From: Streptomyces natalensis ATCC 27448
Lineage (GTDB): Bacteria; Actinomycetota; Actinomycetes; Streptomycetales; Streptomycetaceae
Reading direction: 5' to 3'
Assembly: GCF_000935125.1 (NCBI RefSeq)
Contig: NZ_JRKI01000025.1
Coordinates: forward strand, 62,001 to 126,000
Length of the DNA: 64,000 nucleotides
Made by a program: the position numbers and the translations under genes. The notes beneath the pieces were generated by a model that saw nothing but the letters and a program-made list of their open reading frames with translations, was not told the DNA's origin and did no database searches. Below are positions 16,380 to 25,160 of this stretch, in pieces. Each line of letters opens with the position of its first letter. The stretch's first letter is position 1.

Positions 16380-17573
16380 ATGTCCCGTCCTGCCCATATC
16401 GCCATGATCGGCACGCCTATGGCCGGCCATGTGCTGCCCAGCCTGGACATCATCCGCGCACTGGTGGCCCGCGGCCATCGCGTCACGTACGCCACCGCCG
16501 GCCACGTCGCCGAGCTGATGGCCCACACCGGTGCCGAGCTGGTCCACGTGGCCTCCACCCTGCCGGTCGCCGACAGCGACTGGCCGCAGGATCCCATCGC
16601 CTCCGCCTCCCTCTTCCTCGACGAGGCGATGGCCGTACTGCCGCAGCTGCACGCCGCGTACGACGACGCCCCCGCCGACCTCTACCTCTACGACAACGGC
16701 GCGTACGCGGGCCGCGCGCTGGCCGAGGCGCAGGGCCGCGGCCTCGTCCAGCTCTCACCGGCGCATGTGGCCTGGGAAGGTGCCCTGGAGGAGGTCGGCG
16801 CGGCGTTTGCCAGGCTGCCCGGCGGTTCCGCCCACCGGGCGCGGTTCGCCGCCTGGCTGGCCCGCTGCGGTGCGGTGACCACGAACGTGGAGGAGTTCAC
16901 AGGCCGGCCGCCGCGGGTGCTCGCCATGATCCCGCGCGCCATGCAGCCGTATGTGGACCGGGTCGACACCGAGGCGGTGACGTTCGTCGGCCCGTGCTTC
17001 GGCGCCGGTGGGCAGCAGGGCGGCTGGATGCGGCCGGCCGGTGTGGAGAAGGTGCTGCTGGTGTCGCTGGGCGGCTCGTCGTACCGCAGGCAGCGGGAGA
17101 TCTACGGGCAGTGCGTGGCGGCCTTCGCGGATCTTCCGGGGTGGCATGTGGTGCTGCAGATCGCCACCGGCGGCGATCCGGCCGAGCTGGGGGAACGGGT
17201 TCCGCCGAACTTCGAAGCGCGGCCGTGGGTACCGCCGTTGACGATCCTGGAGCAGGTGGACGCGTGGGTGACGCACACCGGTATGGGCAGCAGCGGTGAG
17301 GGCCTGTACGCCGGTGTGCCGATGATCGCGGTACCGCACGGGGCCGAGCAGTGCCTCCACGCCGACCGCCTCGTCGAACTGGGCGTCGCCCGCCGCATCG
17401 ACACCGCGGACGTCACGGCCGCGGCGCTGCGTACGGCCCTGATGGAACTCATCGGCGATCCCCAGGTCGCCGCGCGCTCGGCGTGGCTGTGGGCCGAGGT
17501 ACGCGCCGAGGGCGGCACCCGCCGCGCCGTGGAGCTGATCGAGGAACAGCTGGTCATGGAGCGAGTGTGCTGA
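16380..17573 (+). CDS. MGT-family glycosyltransferase (GT1)
   Basis: A 397-residue GT-B fold enzyme of the macrolide-glycosyltransferase group, which transfers a sugar from a UDP-sugar to small hydrophobic acceptors. The N-terminal catalytic histidine is His17 in PMAGHVLPS. The C-terminal donor-binding motif is present as HTGMGSSGEGLYAGVPM (His299), followed by PHGAEQ; most relatives have HCGMNS here. The start has an AAGGAAG ribosome-binding site 6 nt upstream. There are no antibiotic biosynthesis genes around it, so a self-resistance or detoxification role like OleD/Mgt is more likely than pathway tailoring. Confidence 0.9.
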   Translation: MSRPAHIAMIGTPMAGHVLPSLDIIRALVARGHRVTYATAGHVAELMAHTGAELVHVASTLPVADSDWPQDPIASASLFLDEAMAVLPQLHAAYDDAPADLYLYDNGAYAGRALAEAQGRGLVQLSPAHVAWEGALEEVGAAFARLPGGSAHRARFAAWLARCGAVTTNVEEFTGRPPRVLAMIPRAMQPYVDRVDTEAVTFVGPCFGAGGQQGGWMRPAGVEKVLLVSLGGSSYRRQREIYGQCVAAFADLPGWHVVLQIATGGDPAELGERVPPNFEARPWVPPLTILEQVDAWVTHTGMGSSGEGLYAGVPMIAVPHGAEQCLHADRLVELGVARRIDTADVTAAALRTALMELIGDPQVAARSAWLWAEVRAEGGTRRAVELIEEQLVMERVC

Positions 17574-17621
17574 TGCGCGGGGCGGGCAGCGGGCGGCGGG
17601 CGGGGGCTGCGGGTGAAGCAG

Positions 17622-17659
17622 CAGGCTCAGCCGACGCCGATGGACGTCGGCTGAGCCTG
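17622..17659. terminator. Bidirectional terminator hairpin
   Basis: CAGGCTCAGCCGACG (17622-17636) and CGTCGGCTGAGCCTG (17645-17659) are perfect 15-bp arms around an 8-nt loop. It lies between the convergent glycosyltransferase and acyl-CoA dehydrogenase genes and probably ends transcription from both sides. Confidence 0.85.
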
Positions 17660-17720
17660 TGGGGCCGGCCGGTGGAGGCCCGGCCGTTGCCCGCCGGGGG
17701 CAGCGGCAGCGCCCTTGTGG

Positions 17721-19442
17721 TTACGGGGCCATCTCGTACGTCCCGGCCAGGGCCTCGACGCGTTCCCACACGCGGGTGGAGCGGGCGTCGTCGATGACCG
17801 GGCGGCGGACCGCGCCCAGTGCCCAGCGCTGCTGGTCCGCGGTGGCGGAGTCCTTGCCGTGCAGTTCGACGGCGTGCGCGGAGAAGTCGCGTACGAGGAC
17901 GGCGAACAGTTCGTCGAGCAGGTCCTCGTCGAGGCCGGTCAGATGCGCCTGTTCCAGGATCAGCTGGCCGTGCACGACCAGCGCGAACAGCTGCCCGACG
18001 GCGAGGAGGAGGTCGAGGTCGCGGCTCTGCTCCTCGTCGGGGGCGGCGGTGGTGACGAACTCGCAGAGCGCGTCGGCCTGTTCGCGGAAGCGGGCGACGT
18101 TGGGCACCTGGGCGTAGGTGTCGTAGGCGGCGCGCCAGTCGTGGAAGCGGATGGAGCCCAGGCCGCGGGCCGGTCCCTGCTGGAAGAGGAAGGTGTCGTC
18201 GGCCGCGTCGAGGCGGGTGGGTACCGGGGCGTACTCGGCCGGGTTGAGCAGGTGGTTGCCCATGAACTTGAGGATCAGGGCGAGGTTGACGTGGACCGTG
18301 CCCTCCAGCTTCGGCAGCCCCCGGATCTCGGTGGCGGCCTGCGCGAAGTAGGTGTCCTTCTCGAAGCCCTTGGCGGCGATGACGTCCCACATCAGGTCGA
18401 TGACCTTCTCGCCCTCGGTGGTCACCTTCATCTTCGTCATCGGGTTGAAGAGGAGGTAGCGGCGGTCGTCGGGACCCGCGGAGCGGAAGTAGTCGACGGC
18501 GCGGTCGCTGAAGAGCTTCATCCCGATGAGGCGGACGTAGGCGTCGGTCAGCTCGCGGCGGACGTGCGGGAAGGCGGTGACCGGACGGCCGTAGAGGATG
18601 CGGTTCTGCGCATGCGTGACGGCCTCGTACATCGCGTGCTCGCAGATGCCGATGGCGCCGGTACAGAGGTTGAACTTGCCGACGTTGACGGTGTTGAGGG
18701 CGGCGTCGAAGGCGGCGCGGCCGGTGTGCAGGATGTCGGCGGCGGCCACCGGGTAGTTGTCGAGGCGGAACTCGCTGACGTACTTGGAGGAGTCGACGAC
18801 GTTCTTCACCAGGTGGTACGCCGGGTGGCGGCTGTCGGCGGCGAAGAAGACGTACCCGTCCGGACCCTCGACGTCGGTGCGGCGGCCGAAGACGGACACG
18901 AGCCCGGCGGCGTTGCCGTTGCCGATGTAGTACTTGGAGCCGCTGGCCCGGAAGCCACCGTCACCGTCGGGTTCCAGCAGCATGTCGGTGGAGTAGATGT
19001 CCGCGCCGTGGGCCTTCTCGGACAGGCCGAAGGCGAAGACCTCGCCCTGGGAGAGGAGTTCGGCCGCGCGGGTGCGGGCAGCCGCGTTGTCACTCTGCCA
19101 GACCGGGCCGAGGCCGAGGATGGTCACCTGCCACGCGTACCAGTAGTCGAGCCCGTAGAAGCCGAAGATCTCGTTGAGGGCGGCGATACGGGCGGTGTCC
19201 CAGCGCTTGTCCTGGTGTCCGTCGGCCGCGGAGGACGGGGTGAGGAAGGTGGCGAACAGCCCTTCCTTGGCGGAGAACGCGAGGAAATCGGCCAGCCAGG
19301 CGCGGGAGCGGTAGTCCTCGATGAGCTTGCGCTTACCGCGGTCCTCGAACCAGTCGACGGTGGCGCGCAGCAGCCTGCGGGTCTCGGGGTCGAAGTGCGC
19401 GGGGTCGTAGGTGCGCGGGTTGAAGAGCAACGGGTCGGCCAT
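17721..19442 (-). CDS. Acyl-CoA dehydrogenase/oxidase-like protein
   Basis: A 573-residue flavoprotein of the acyl-CoA dehydrogenase superfamily, longer than the usual 380-400 residues and closer in length and layout to acyl-CoA oxidases. The FAD/substrate region is seen in FGLSEKAHGADIYST and FRASGSKYYIGNGNAAG. The C-terminal half is helical and carries a second dehydrogenase-type domain. It should introduce a 2,3 double bond into an acyl-CoA. It is directly downstream of a PadR regulator gene (26 nt) on the same strand and probably shares its promoter and palindromic operator. Confidence 0.85.
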   Translation of the reverse strand: MADPLLFNPRTYDPAHFDPETRRLLRATVDWFEDRGKRKLIEDYRSRAWLADFLAFSAKEGLFATFLTPSSAADGHQDKRWDTARIAALNEIFGFYGLDYWYAWQVTILGLGPVWQSDNAAARTRAAELLSQGEVFAFGLSEKAHGADIYSTDMLLEPDGDGGFRASGSKYYIGNGNAAGLVSVFGRRTDVEGPDGYVFFAADSRHPAYHLVKNVVDSSKYVSEFRLDNYPVAAADILHTGRAAFDAALNTVNVGKFNLCTGAIGICEHAMYEAVTHAQNRILYGRPVTAFPHVRRELTDAYVRLIGMKLFSDRAVDYFRSAGPDDRRYLLFNPMTKMKVTTEGEKVIDLMWDVIAAKGFEKDTYFAQAATEIRGLPKLEGTVHVNLALILKFMGNHLLNPAEYAPVPTRLDAADDTFLFQQGPARGLGSIRFHDWRAAYDTYAQVPNVARFREQADALCEFVTTAAPDEEQSRDLDLLLAVGQLFALVVHGQLILEQAHLTGLDEDLLDELFAVLVRDFSAHAVELHGKDSATADQQRWALGAVRRPVIDDARSTRVWERVEALAGTYEMAP

Positions 19443-19468
19443 GGGTGGATGCCTTTCCGGAGTGAGGG

Positions 19469-20026
19469 TCAGTGCTGTGGTGCGAGCCGGTGGAGGGTGG
19501 CGAGTACGTCGTCGAGCCAGTCGAGCGTCATCCGCTCGTAGGCGATGCCGCCGCGCAGCACGACGTGCTGGAGCTCCCGGCCCGCGTCGGGCGCTTCGGG
19601 GGCCTCGTGGCCGGTGAAGTCGCGCCGTTCCCCCGCGAGGTAGTGCGCCAGCCGTTCGGTGTGCGCCTGGCGATGCCGCTCGACCTCACGGATCAGAGCG
19701 GCCGGATCGTCGAAGGCCGCGCCGCGGATCTTCACGGCGAGCTCATGCCGGACGCTCTCGGGCTCGATCGGCTCATGGAGCCACTGCGAGAGGACCGTCC
19801 GGCCGAGGGCGGCGACGGAGTACTCCTTCTTGTCCGGCCGGGCCTGCTGCGGCACGTCGCGGACATCGATCCAGCCGTCGCTCTCCATGCGCTTGAGGAC
19901 GCGGTAGATCTGCTGATGGGTGGCGGTCCAGAAGTATCCGATGGACCGCTCGAACCGCCGGGACAGCTCATAGCCGGAGCCCGGCTTCTCCAGCAGGGAG
20001 ACGAGGATCGCGTGTTCGAGCGCCAT
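19469..20026 (-). CDS. PadR-family transcriptional regulator
   Basis: A PadR regulator of 185 residues. The N-terminal winged helix (about 1-80) shows ILVSLLEKPGSGYELSRRF and the family signature THQQIYRVLKRME. The C-terminal helical part (about 85-180) is the dimerisation Vir domain. ATG 20026 is preferred because homologous PadR proteins begin at MALEHAIL; an ATG seven codons upstream is possible. A perfect palindrome 15 nt upstream looks like its own operator. It likely represses itself and the acyl-CoA dehydrogenase gene behind it. Confidence 0.92.
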   Translation of the reverse strand: MALEHAILVSLLEKPGSGYELSRRFERSIGYFWTATHQQIYRVLKRMESDGWIDVRDVPQQARPDKKEYSVAALGRTVLSQWLHEPIEPESVRHELAVKIRGAAFDDPAALIREVERHRQAHTERLAHYLAGERRDFTGHEAPEAPDAGRELQHVVLRGGIAYERMTLDWLDDVLATLHRLAPQH

Positions 20027-20040
20027 GCCCCGGATCCTTC

Positions 20041-20058
20041 TATGCAACTCGTTGCATA
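20041..20058. promoter_or_regulatory. PadR-type operator
   Basis: TATGCAAC, TC, GTTGCATA: an 18-bp perfect inverted repeat with a 2-nt centre, just upstream of the padR start. It is A/T-rich in a G/C-rich genome, and the ATGC/GCAT halves resemble known PadR sites (ATGT-n8-ACAT). It probably overlaps the promoter and mediates repression. Confidence 0.8.
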
Positions 20059-20170
20059 GACAAGCGGCACCGCCCGAGGTGAGACACGGCTCACCCTGGC
20101 GGCGCCCCGGAAAGTTCCCGCCAAATATTCCCGCGACGCAGGTCAGAAGGCCGTGTTAGCTTCCGCGACC

Positions 20171-20668
20171 ATGGAACCGATCGGCGAAAAACAGATCCGC
20201 GCCTCCTTCGTGAACTGCTCGAAGGGCGAGGCGAGCAGAATCAGCCTGCCGCGGGACCTGTCCGATCTCGACTGGCCGGATCTGGACTTCCTGGGCTGGC
20301 GCGATCCCGGAGCGCCCGACCGCGGCTATCTCGTGACGGAGCGCGCGGGCAAGCTCCTGGGAGTCACCCTGCGTACCCCGCAGAGCGTCAGCCGGAGCTT
20401 CACCAAGACCACCGCCTGCACCATGTGCCTGACCGGCCACCCCGGGTCGGGCGTGGCCCTGCTGGCCGCGCGCAAGGCGGGCGCCTCCGGGCGCCAGGGC
20501 AACACCGTCGGCGCGTACTTCTGCGCCGACCTGGCCTGCTCCCTCTACCTCCGCGGCAAGAAGCAGACCGGCCTGCTGCGCTACGAGGAATCGCTCACCC
20601 TGGAGGAGCGCATCGACCGCACGCTCACCAACGTGCACGCGTTCGTGGACAAGGTCCTCGCACCCTGA
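20171..20668 (+). CDS. FBP-domain (EF-G-binding-like) zinc finger protein
   Basis: A 165-residue protein with the FBP C-terminal treble-clef zinc finger. The four likely zinc ligands are Cys83 and Cys86 (CTMC) and Cys118 and Cys123 (CADLAC). The family is related to FusB/FusC proteins that bind elongation factor G and, in some bacteria, confer fusidic-acid tolerance; that role here is only inferred. It is a single-gene unit followed by a strong 20-bp hairpin. The ATG at 20171 fits the start of homology. Confidence 0.85.
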   Translation: MEPIGEKQIRASFVNCSKGEASRISLPRDLSDLDWPDLDFLGWRDPGAPDRGYLVTERAGKLLGVTLRTPQSVSRSFTKTTACTMCLTGHPGSGVALLAARKAGASGRQGNTVGAYFCADLACSLYLRGKKQTGLLRYEESLTLEERIDRTLTNVHAFVDKVLAP

Positions 20669-20754
20669 CCCCTGCGCCGCGCGGCCCGGCGGAGCATCCC
20701 GGGCCCCGCCGCCCCGCGCGGGGTGACCGAACCCGGCCCGCTCCCCGGGCCAGA

Positions 20755-20802
20755 GCCTGTCCGACGGGTCGGCGTGGGCCCGCGCCGACCCGTCGGACAG
20801 GC
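20755..20802. terminator. Perfect 20-bp inverted repeat
   Basis: GCCTGTCCGACGGGTCGGCG (20755-20774) is repeated as its exact reverse complement at 20783-20802, with an 8-nt loop. It is 87 nt after the FBP gene and only 14 nt before the uracil-DNA glycosylase start. Termination of the FBP transcript is likely, but the position could also affect translation of the next gene if both are co-transcribed. Confidence 0.75.
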
Positions 20803-20816
20803 CCTAGCGTGGCGCC

Positions 20817-21608
20817 ATGCACCACCCCCGCGAGACGGACGCACCCCCGCCCACCACCGACCGCGCCTTCCCGGGGCACTGTGCGGCGCGTTCCGGCGGG
20901 CTCGACGCCATGGAGACGCAGCTGATCCGGTGCCGGGCCTGTCCCCGGCTCGTCGAGTGGCGGGAGGAGATCGGCGCGGCCCGCCGCGCGGCGTTCCGCG
21001 ACTGGGAGTACTGGGCGCGGCCGGTCCCGGGCTTCGGCCCGCCGGATGCCGCGCTCGCGGTGATCGGACTGGCACCGGCCGCGCACGGCGGCAACCGCAC
21101 GGGACGCATGTTCACCGGGGACGCCTCCGGCGACTTCCTCTTCGCCGCGCTGCACGCCGTCGGCCTCGCCTCCCAGCCCGAGGCCACCCACCGGGACGAC
21201 GGCCTGGAGCTGTACGGGGTGCGGATCACCGCCCCCGTCCACTGCGCCCCGCCGCGCAACAAGCCGACCCCGGACGAACGCGCCACCTGCCGCCCCTGGC
21301 TGGCCAGGGAACTGGAACTCCTCGCCCCGACCCTCAAGGCCGTCCTCGCGCTGGGCGCCTTCGCCTGGCAGGCCCTGCTGCCCGTCCTCGACGACGCGGG
21401 CCGGCGGATCCCCCGCCCGAGGCCCGCCTTCGCCCACGGCGCGGAGTTCACCCTGCCCGCCCTCGGCGACGACCGCGGGCCGCTGCACATCCTGGGCAGT
21501 TACCACCCCAGCCAGCAGAACACCTTCACCGGCAAACTCACCCCCGCCATGCTCACCGACCTGCTCGCCCGCGCGGCCGAGCTGGCCGGCCTGAACGGGC
21601 ACCGGTGA
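20817..21608 (+). CDS. Uracil-DNA glycosylase, type 5 (UdgB-like)
   Basis: A 263-residue iron-sulfur uracil-DNA glycosylase that removes uracil from DNA in base-excision repair. Motif A reads GLAPAAHGGNRTG (about 84-96); the Ala at the position where other families have catalytic Asp/Glu is characteristic of family 5. The second motif is GSYHPS. Cluster cysteines are in CRACP near the N-terminus and in VHCAPP and ATCRPW. An in-frame ATG at 20910 would give a protein matching the usual family start; the present start adds a 31-residue tail. Confidence 0.88.
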   Translation: MHHPRETDAPPPTTDRAFPGHCAARSGGLDAMETQLIRCRACPRLVEWREEIGAARRAAFRDWEYWARPVPGFGPPDAALAVIGLAPAAHGGNRTGRMFTGDASGDFLFAALHAVGLASQPEATHRDDGLELYGVRITAPVHCAPPRNKPTPDERATCRPWLARELELLAPTLKAVLALGAFAWQALLPVLDDAGRRIPRPRPAFAHGAEFTLPALGDDRGPLHILGSYHPSQQNTFTGKLTPAMLTDLLARAAELAGLNGHR

Positions 21609-21731
21609 GCCATCGGGCCGACGGATGCCCCCGGGGCCGCCACCGCACCTGCCCGACGCGGGAATTCCCCACCGCCTGCGTGCCGTTGACAGGGAAAGGA
21701 TCTTGACCAGGGCTACCCGCGGGGAACTTCC

Positions 21732-22604
21732 ATGACCATCTTGATCACCACGCCGAACGGTTCGGTCGGCCGCCACCTGACCGATGCGCTGCGCCACCGC
21801 CCCGACGTGCGCTACTTCGTCCGTTCCGAGGCCGGTGTCAAGGCGCTCGGAACGGTCCGCGGCGAGGTCGTCCGCGGGGACGCCGCCGATGCGGCGGACG
21901 TCCGGGCCGCGGTCGCCGGCGTGGACCGGCTCTACCTCGCCCACCCCTTCGCCGAGGACCAGATCGCCGCCGAAACGACCGTGGGCCTCGCCGCCCTCAA
22001 GGCCGGCGCCCGCCGGATCGTCAAACTCGGCGCCCGCCCTTTCACGGGTGACGGCATGGCTCCGGACCCCGTCACCGGCGCCCACGACACGATCACCGCA
22101 CGCCTGCGCAGCGCGGGCGTCCGGGAACTGACGGTCTTGCAACCCGACCGCTTCCTCCAGAACTTCCTCCCCGCAGCCGCCTCGCTCGCCCACGGCACCC
22201 TGGCCGACCCGGCCGGACCCGGCGCCCGCGGGTATGTGGACGTACGGGACATCGCGGCCGTCGCCGTCGCCGAACTCCTTGCGGAGCGCCCGGTCGGCGG
22301 CGAGATCGCCCTCAGCGGCCCGGAGTCCCTGACCCTGCCCCAGCTCGCCGACCGCTTCGCCGCCGGCCTCGGCCGCCCGGTGCGCCACGTCGACGTACCG
22401 CTGGACGACGCCTGGCGTGCCGAACTGGCGGCCCGCGGAGTCGGCCCACAGATCATCGACGGGCTCCACGGCCTGTACGCGAACTACCGCCGCGAGGGAG
22501 TGGCCGGCCTCGGCGACGGCGTCTCACGCGTCCTGGGCCGTCGGCCGCGCTCGGCGGAGGAGTTCGCGGCGGATGTGCTCAAGCCTGCGCTGTCCGGGGA
22601 CTGA
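21732..22604 (+). CDS. NmrA-like NAD(P)-binding oxidoreductase
   Basis: A 290-residue atypical short-chain dehydrogenase of the NmrA/NAD(P)H-binding group. The Rossmann start is ILITTPNGSVGRHL, lacking the canonical GxxGxxG spacing of classical enzymes. No YxxxK active site is evident. Members act as redox sensors or as quinone/NADPH reductases (QorB-like). It stands alone, with an upstream region containing no clear operator. Substrate is unknown. Confidence 0.8.
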   Translation: MTILITTPNGSVGRHLTDALRHRPDVRYFVRSEAGVKALGTVRGEVVRGDAADAADVRAAVAGVDRLYLAHPFAEDQIAAETTVGLAALKAGARRIVKLGARPFTGDGMAPDPVTGAHDTITARLRSAGVRELTVLQPDRFLQNFLPAAASLAHGTLADPAGPGARGYVDVRDIAAVAVAELLAERPVGGEIALSGPESLTLPQLADRFAAGLGRPVRHVDVPLDDAWRAELAARGVGPQIIDGLHGLYANYRREGVAGLGDGVSRVLGRRPRSAEEFAADVLKPALSGD

Positions 22605-22768
22605 CGTCGAAGCCCCTGCCGAAGCCTGTGTCCGTGCCCGAGGCCGCCGTCCACCAGCCCAAAGGACTAAACCTCAGTGACCGAACGACCACCGGCCCGT
22701 TAGCAGCGCAGGTTCCGGCCAGGTGCCGGGGCCGGTTCCTTTGCTCGGACTTCAGTTGGGAGAGTTCA

Positions 22769-22993
22769 GTGCGTCGTAGTCGTATGTCCGGCCTGATCAT
22801 CCTGGCCGCCGGAGTACTCGGTGGTCTCGCGTCCCCCGCGCATGCCGCGGGCGGTGGCCGCTCGGGCGGCCAGCCCGAGTTCTCCGGGCCCGTCGTCCTG
22901 CCGATCGTGGCGGAAGCGTTGAACACCACCAGCGATCTCAGCCACGTTCGTTGGAACGAGGCCCTGCTGCCCAGCCCGGCCGAGCGCTTCTGA
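22769..22993 (+). CDS. Small secreted protein
   Basis: A 74-residue protein beginning at GTG 22769, supported by GGGAGAG about 7 nt upstream. Residues 1-27 are a typical Sec signal peptide (RRSR, hydrophobic core LIILAAGVLGGLA, cleavage after AHA). The mature product is about 47 residues, has no cysteines and ends in LLPSPAERF. I do not recognise its family. The neighbours give no functional hint. Confidence 0.65.
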   Translation: MRRSRMSGLIILAAGVLGGLASPAHAAGGGRSGGQPEFSGPVVLPIVAEALNTTSDLSHVRWNEALLPSPAERF

Positions 22994-23061
22994 GCCCTCG
23001 CGCAGTGGGCCGGCCGGCGGCGGACGACGCCACCGGCCGGCCCGTCGTATGTCGGGGGAGC

Positions 23062-23283
23062 TCAGCGGCGGTTGTCCTCGACGTCGACCACCGGCGCGCC
23101 GGGGGACGGAGGCTGGGTGCGCCGCCGCTTGAGGATGCTCACATAGGTGGCAAGACCGATGACGCCGACGATCATGAAGATGATGCCGACGAGGTCGAGG
23201 TTGACTCCGGCCATGTGCCAGTCCACCGCGAAGGTGAGGATCGCCCCCACCGCGAGCAGGCCGATGCACCCGCCGATACCCAT
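23062..23283 (-). CDS. DUF6458-type small membrane protein
   Basis: A 73-residue protein with two membrane helices: GCIGLLAVGAILTFAV and LVGIIFMIVGVIGLATYV, separated by a short loop with WHMAG. The C-terminus is a charged cytoplasmic tail. This small family is widespread in actinobacteria and has no assigned function. It is monocistronic and convergent with the small secreted protein gene. Confidence 0.85.
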   Translation of the reverse strand: MGIGGCIGLLAVGAILTFAVDWHMAGVNLDLVGIIFMIVGVIGLATYVSILKRRRTQPPSPGAPVVDVEDNRR

Positions 23284-23424
23284 GGTTTCCGCCTCCGTAA
23301 CCGGCAGTCAGGCGATCGGTTGGGAAAGGGATCTGGCGCGCTGTGCGCTCAGGTGTGCAGAGGGGCGGGTACCCGGGGGCCGGGGGTTCGTGTACGGGGA
23401 GGGGCGGGAAGACGGAGCGGCGGA

Positions 23425-24522
23425 TCAGCCGGCCTGGCGGCGGGGTTTGCTCGCGGTCTTCTTGGCGGCGGTGGTCTTCCGGCCCGTCGCCTTCGTCGTT
23501 TTCGCCGCCTTGTCGGCCGCGGTGGCCCTGGCCGTTCCGGTTGTCCCGGCCGTCGCGGACTTCTTGGTGCCGGCCGACTTCTTCGCCTCTGCCGACCTGG
23601 CGCCCGCCCGCTTCGCCGCCGTCTTCTTCGGGGGGCTCTCCTTCGTGGCGCTCTGCTTCGCGGCGCCCTTCTTCGCCGTGCCCCGCGCAGGGTGGCCGGT
23701 CAGCGCGGTGACGGTGGCGGGCTCGGCGCCGGTCTCCTCGCCGCGTGACTTCTTCGCGGCGCGGACGCTGTCCTGGAGGGCCGCCATCAGGTCCATCACC
23801 TGCGCGGCGGGCTCTTCCCCGGCGGTTTCGAAGTCCGGTTCGCGATGCGCCAGCTTCGCCGCCACGATCTCCTCGAGCGCCTCGCGGTAGTGATCGTGCA
23901 CATCGTCCTCCGACAGCTCGCCGTAGGAGGCCATCAGGCTCTCGGCGGCCGCCACCTCCTTGGTACCGAGAGCCGCCTCGCCCTCGGGCAGCACGCCCTC
24001 CATCGGACGGATCTGGTCCGGCCAGAGCAGGATCTGCATCACCAGTGCATCCTCGACCGGACGGATCATGGCGAGCGTCTCCCGGCCGTGCAGCGCGACC
24101 TTGCCGAGCCCGACGCGCCGGTGGCGTTCCATGGCCTCGCGCAGCAGGACGTACGGCTTGGCCGCCGCCGCGCCGTCGGCGCTCAGGTAGTAGCCCTTGT
24201 CCATCTGGAGCGGGTCGATCGCGCCGCCGTCGACGAAGGCCAGGATCGTCAGTGTCTTGGCGGTCGGCAGCGGCAGCGCGTCCAGGTCTTCGTCACTCAG
24301 CGGTACGACGGTGTCCCCGTCGGCCTTGTAGCCCCGGCCGATCTCGTCCGGCGGGATCTCGACATCCTCCAGGGAACACACCGGCTGGTTGCGCACCCGT
24401 CCGCCGTCCGCCGTATGGATCCGTACGAAGCTGACCGACGCGGTCGTGTCCGTGGCGGAATAGGCGGCCACCGGGATGGTGACCAGCCCGAAGCTGATGG
24501 AGAACTTCGCCGTGGGGCGCAT
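23425..24522 (-). CDS. ku: Ku homodimer protein (NHEJ)
   Basis: A 365-residue bacterial Ku that encircles DNA ends in non-homologous end joining. The core beta-barrel (about 1-255) starts at FSISFGLVTIPVAAY and contains the conserved VEDALVMQ-type helix region. From about 265 to the end the protein is a Lys/Ala-rich histone-like tail with many AKK/KTA units, typical of actinobacterial Ku and thought to bind DNA. ATG 24522 was chosen over one 20 codons upstream because family homology begins there. A broken LigD polymerase fragment lies divergently beside it. Confidence 0.92.
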   Translation of the reverse strand: MRPTAKFSISFGLVTIPVAAYSATDTTASVSFVRIHTADGGRVRNQPVCSLEDVEIPPDEIGRGYKADGDTVVPLSDEDLDALPLPTAKTLTILAFVDGGAIDPLQMDKGYYLSADGAAAAKPYVLLREAMERHRRVGLGKVALHGRETLAMIRPVEDALVMQILLWPDQIRPMEGVLPEGEAALGTKEVAAAESLMASYGELSEDDVHDHYREALEEIVAAKLAHREPDFETAGEEPAAQVMDLMAALQDSVRAAKKSRGEETGAEPATVTALTGHPARGTAKKGAAKQSATKESPPKKTAAKRAGARSAEAKKSAGTKKSATAGTTGTARATAADKAAKTTKATGRKTTAAKKTASKPRRQAG

Positions 24523-24752
24523 GGGGGTCCGCTTTCCGTCGGCGCTGAGATTCATCGTAGGTGGGGGGACCGGGGCGTACATCTCATGGCGCCGACGGGT
24601 GGCCGCGGCCGCGCGGGCCCGAAAGGGTGAAGCCGAGCGGGGCCCCCGGTACGCCCGGGACTGCGGCCGCGCCGATCGGGTACACCCGCCCCCATGGGCG
24701 ATACGGAGGGAGACGCGACGACCGGAACGGCCGGCGTGCGCACCGGGCGGTG

Positions 24753-25076
24753 GCGCTCGCGGAGCGCCACCCGGACCGGCTGACGACCGCCGTACGCAAG
24801 GAGGCCCGGGGCGGCCGGCTCTACCTCGATGTGCAGCGCAACGCGTACGCCCAGACCGTCGTCGCCCCGTGGTCGGTACGGGCGAAGCCGGGGGCGCCGG
24901 CGGCGACGCCGATCAGCCGGCGGCAGCTGGAGGACCCGGAGCTGACCGCGCGGCGGTGGTCGTTGCGGGATGTGGCGGGCGTGCTGGAGCAGCTGCGGTC
25001 GCGGCCGTGGGCGGGTGTGCCGGGGCGGGGACGCTCGCTGCGGGCCGCGCGGCGGCGGCCGGCGGCAAGGGGCTGA
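24753..25076 (+). pseudogene. Remnant of a LigD polymerase domain (C-terminal fragment)
   Basis: The frame ending at 25076 encodes the C-terminal portion of a LigD primase-polymerase domain: AERHPDRLTT, RKEARGGRLYLDV, RNAYAQTVVAPWSVRAKPGA and PAATPI are typical of that family. The catalytic N-terminal two thirds, including the DxD metal site, are missing, and the sequence before about 24740 does not match the family in any frame. It is divergent from and adjacent to ku, the usual LigD partner. I read it as a deletion remnant; a short expressed protein cannot be excluded. Confidence 0.75.
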
Positions 25077-25160
25077 GTTTGCCGTTGGGGGGCGGGGCGG
25101 GTTTCCGTGACCCAGCCTCGGTGGTACGGAAGCGGATGCGCGGCGGAAAGGAGTGCGGAC

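Noticed and set aside
17715..19541. Plus-strand open frame of about 600 codons over the acyl-CoA dehydrogenase
   Set aside because: Antisense shadow of a well-supported flavoprotein gene, and it crosses the convergent terminator side without its own ribosome-binding site.
24561..24752. N-terminal part of the LigD fragment's open frame
   Set aside because: Residues before about 24753 do not resemble a LigD polymerase domain in any frame, so only the later part is annotated as a remnant.
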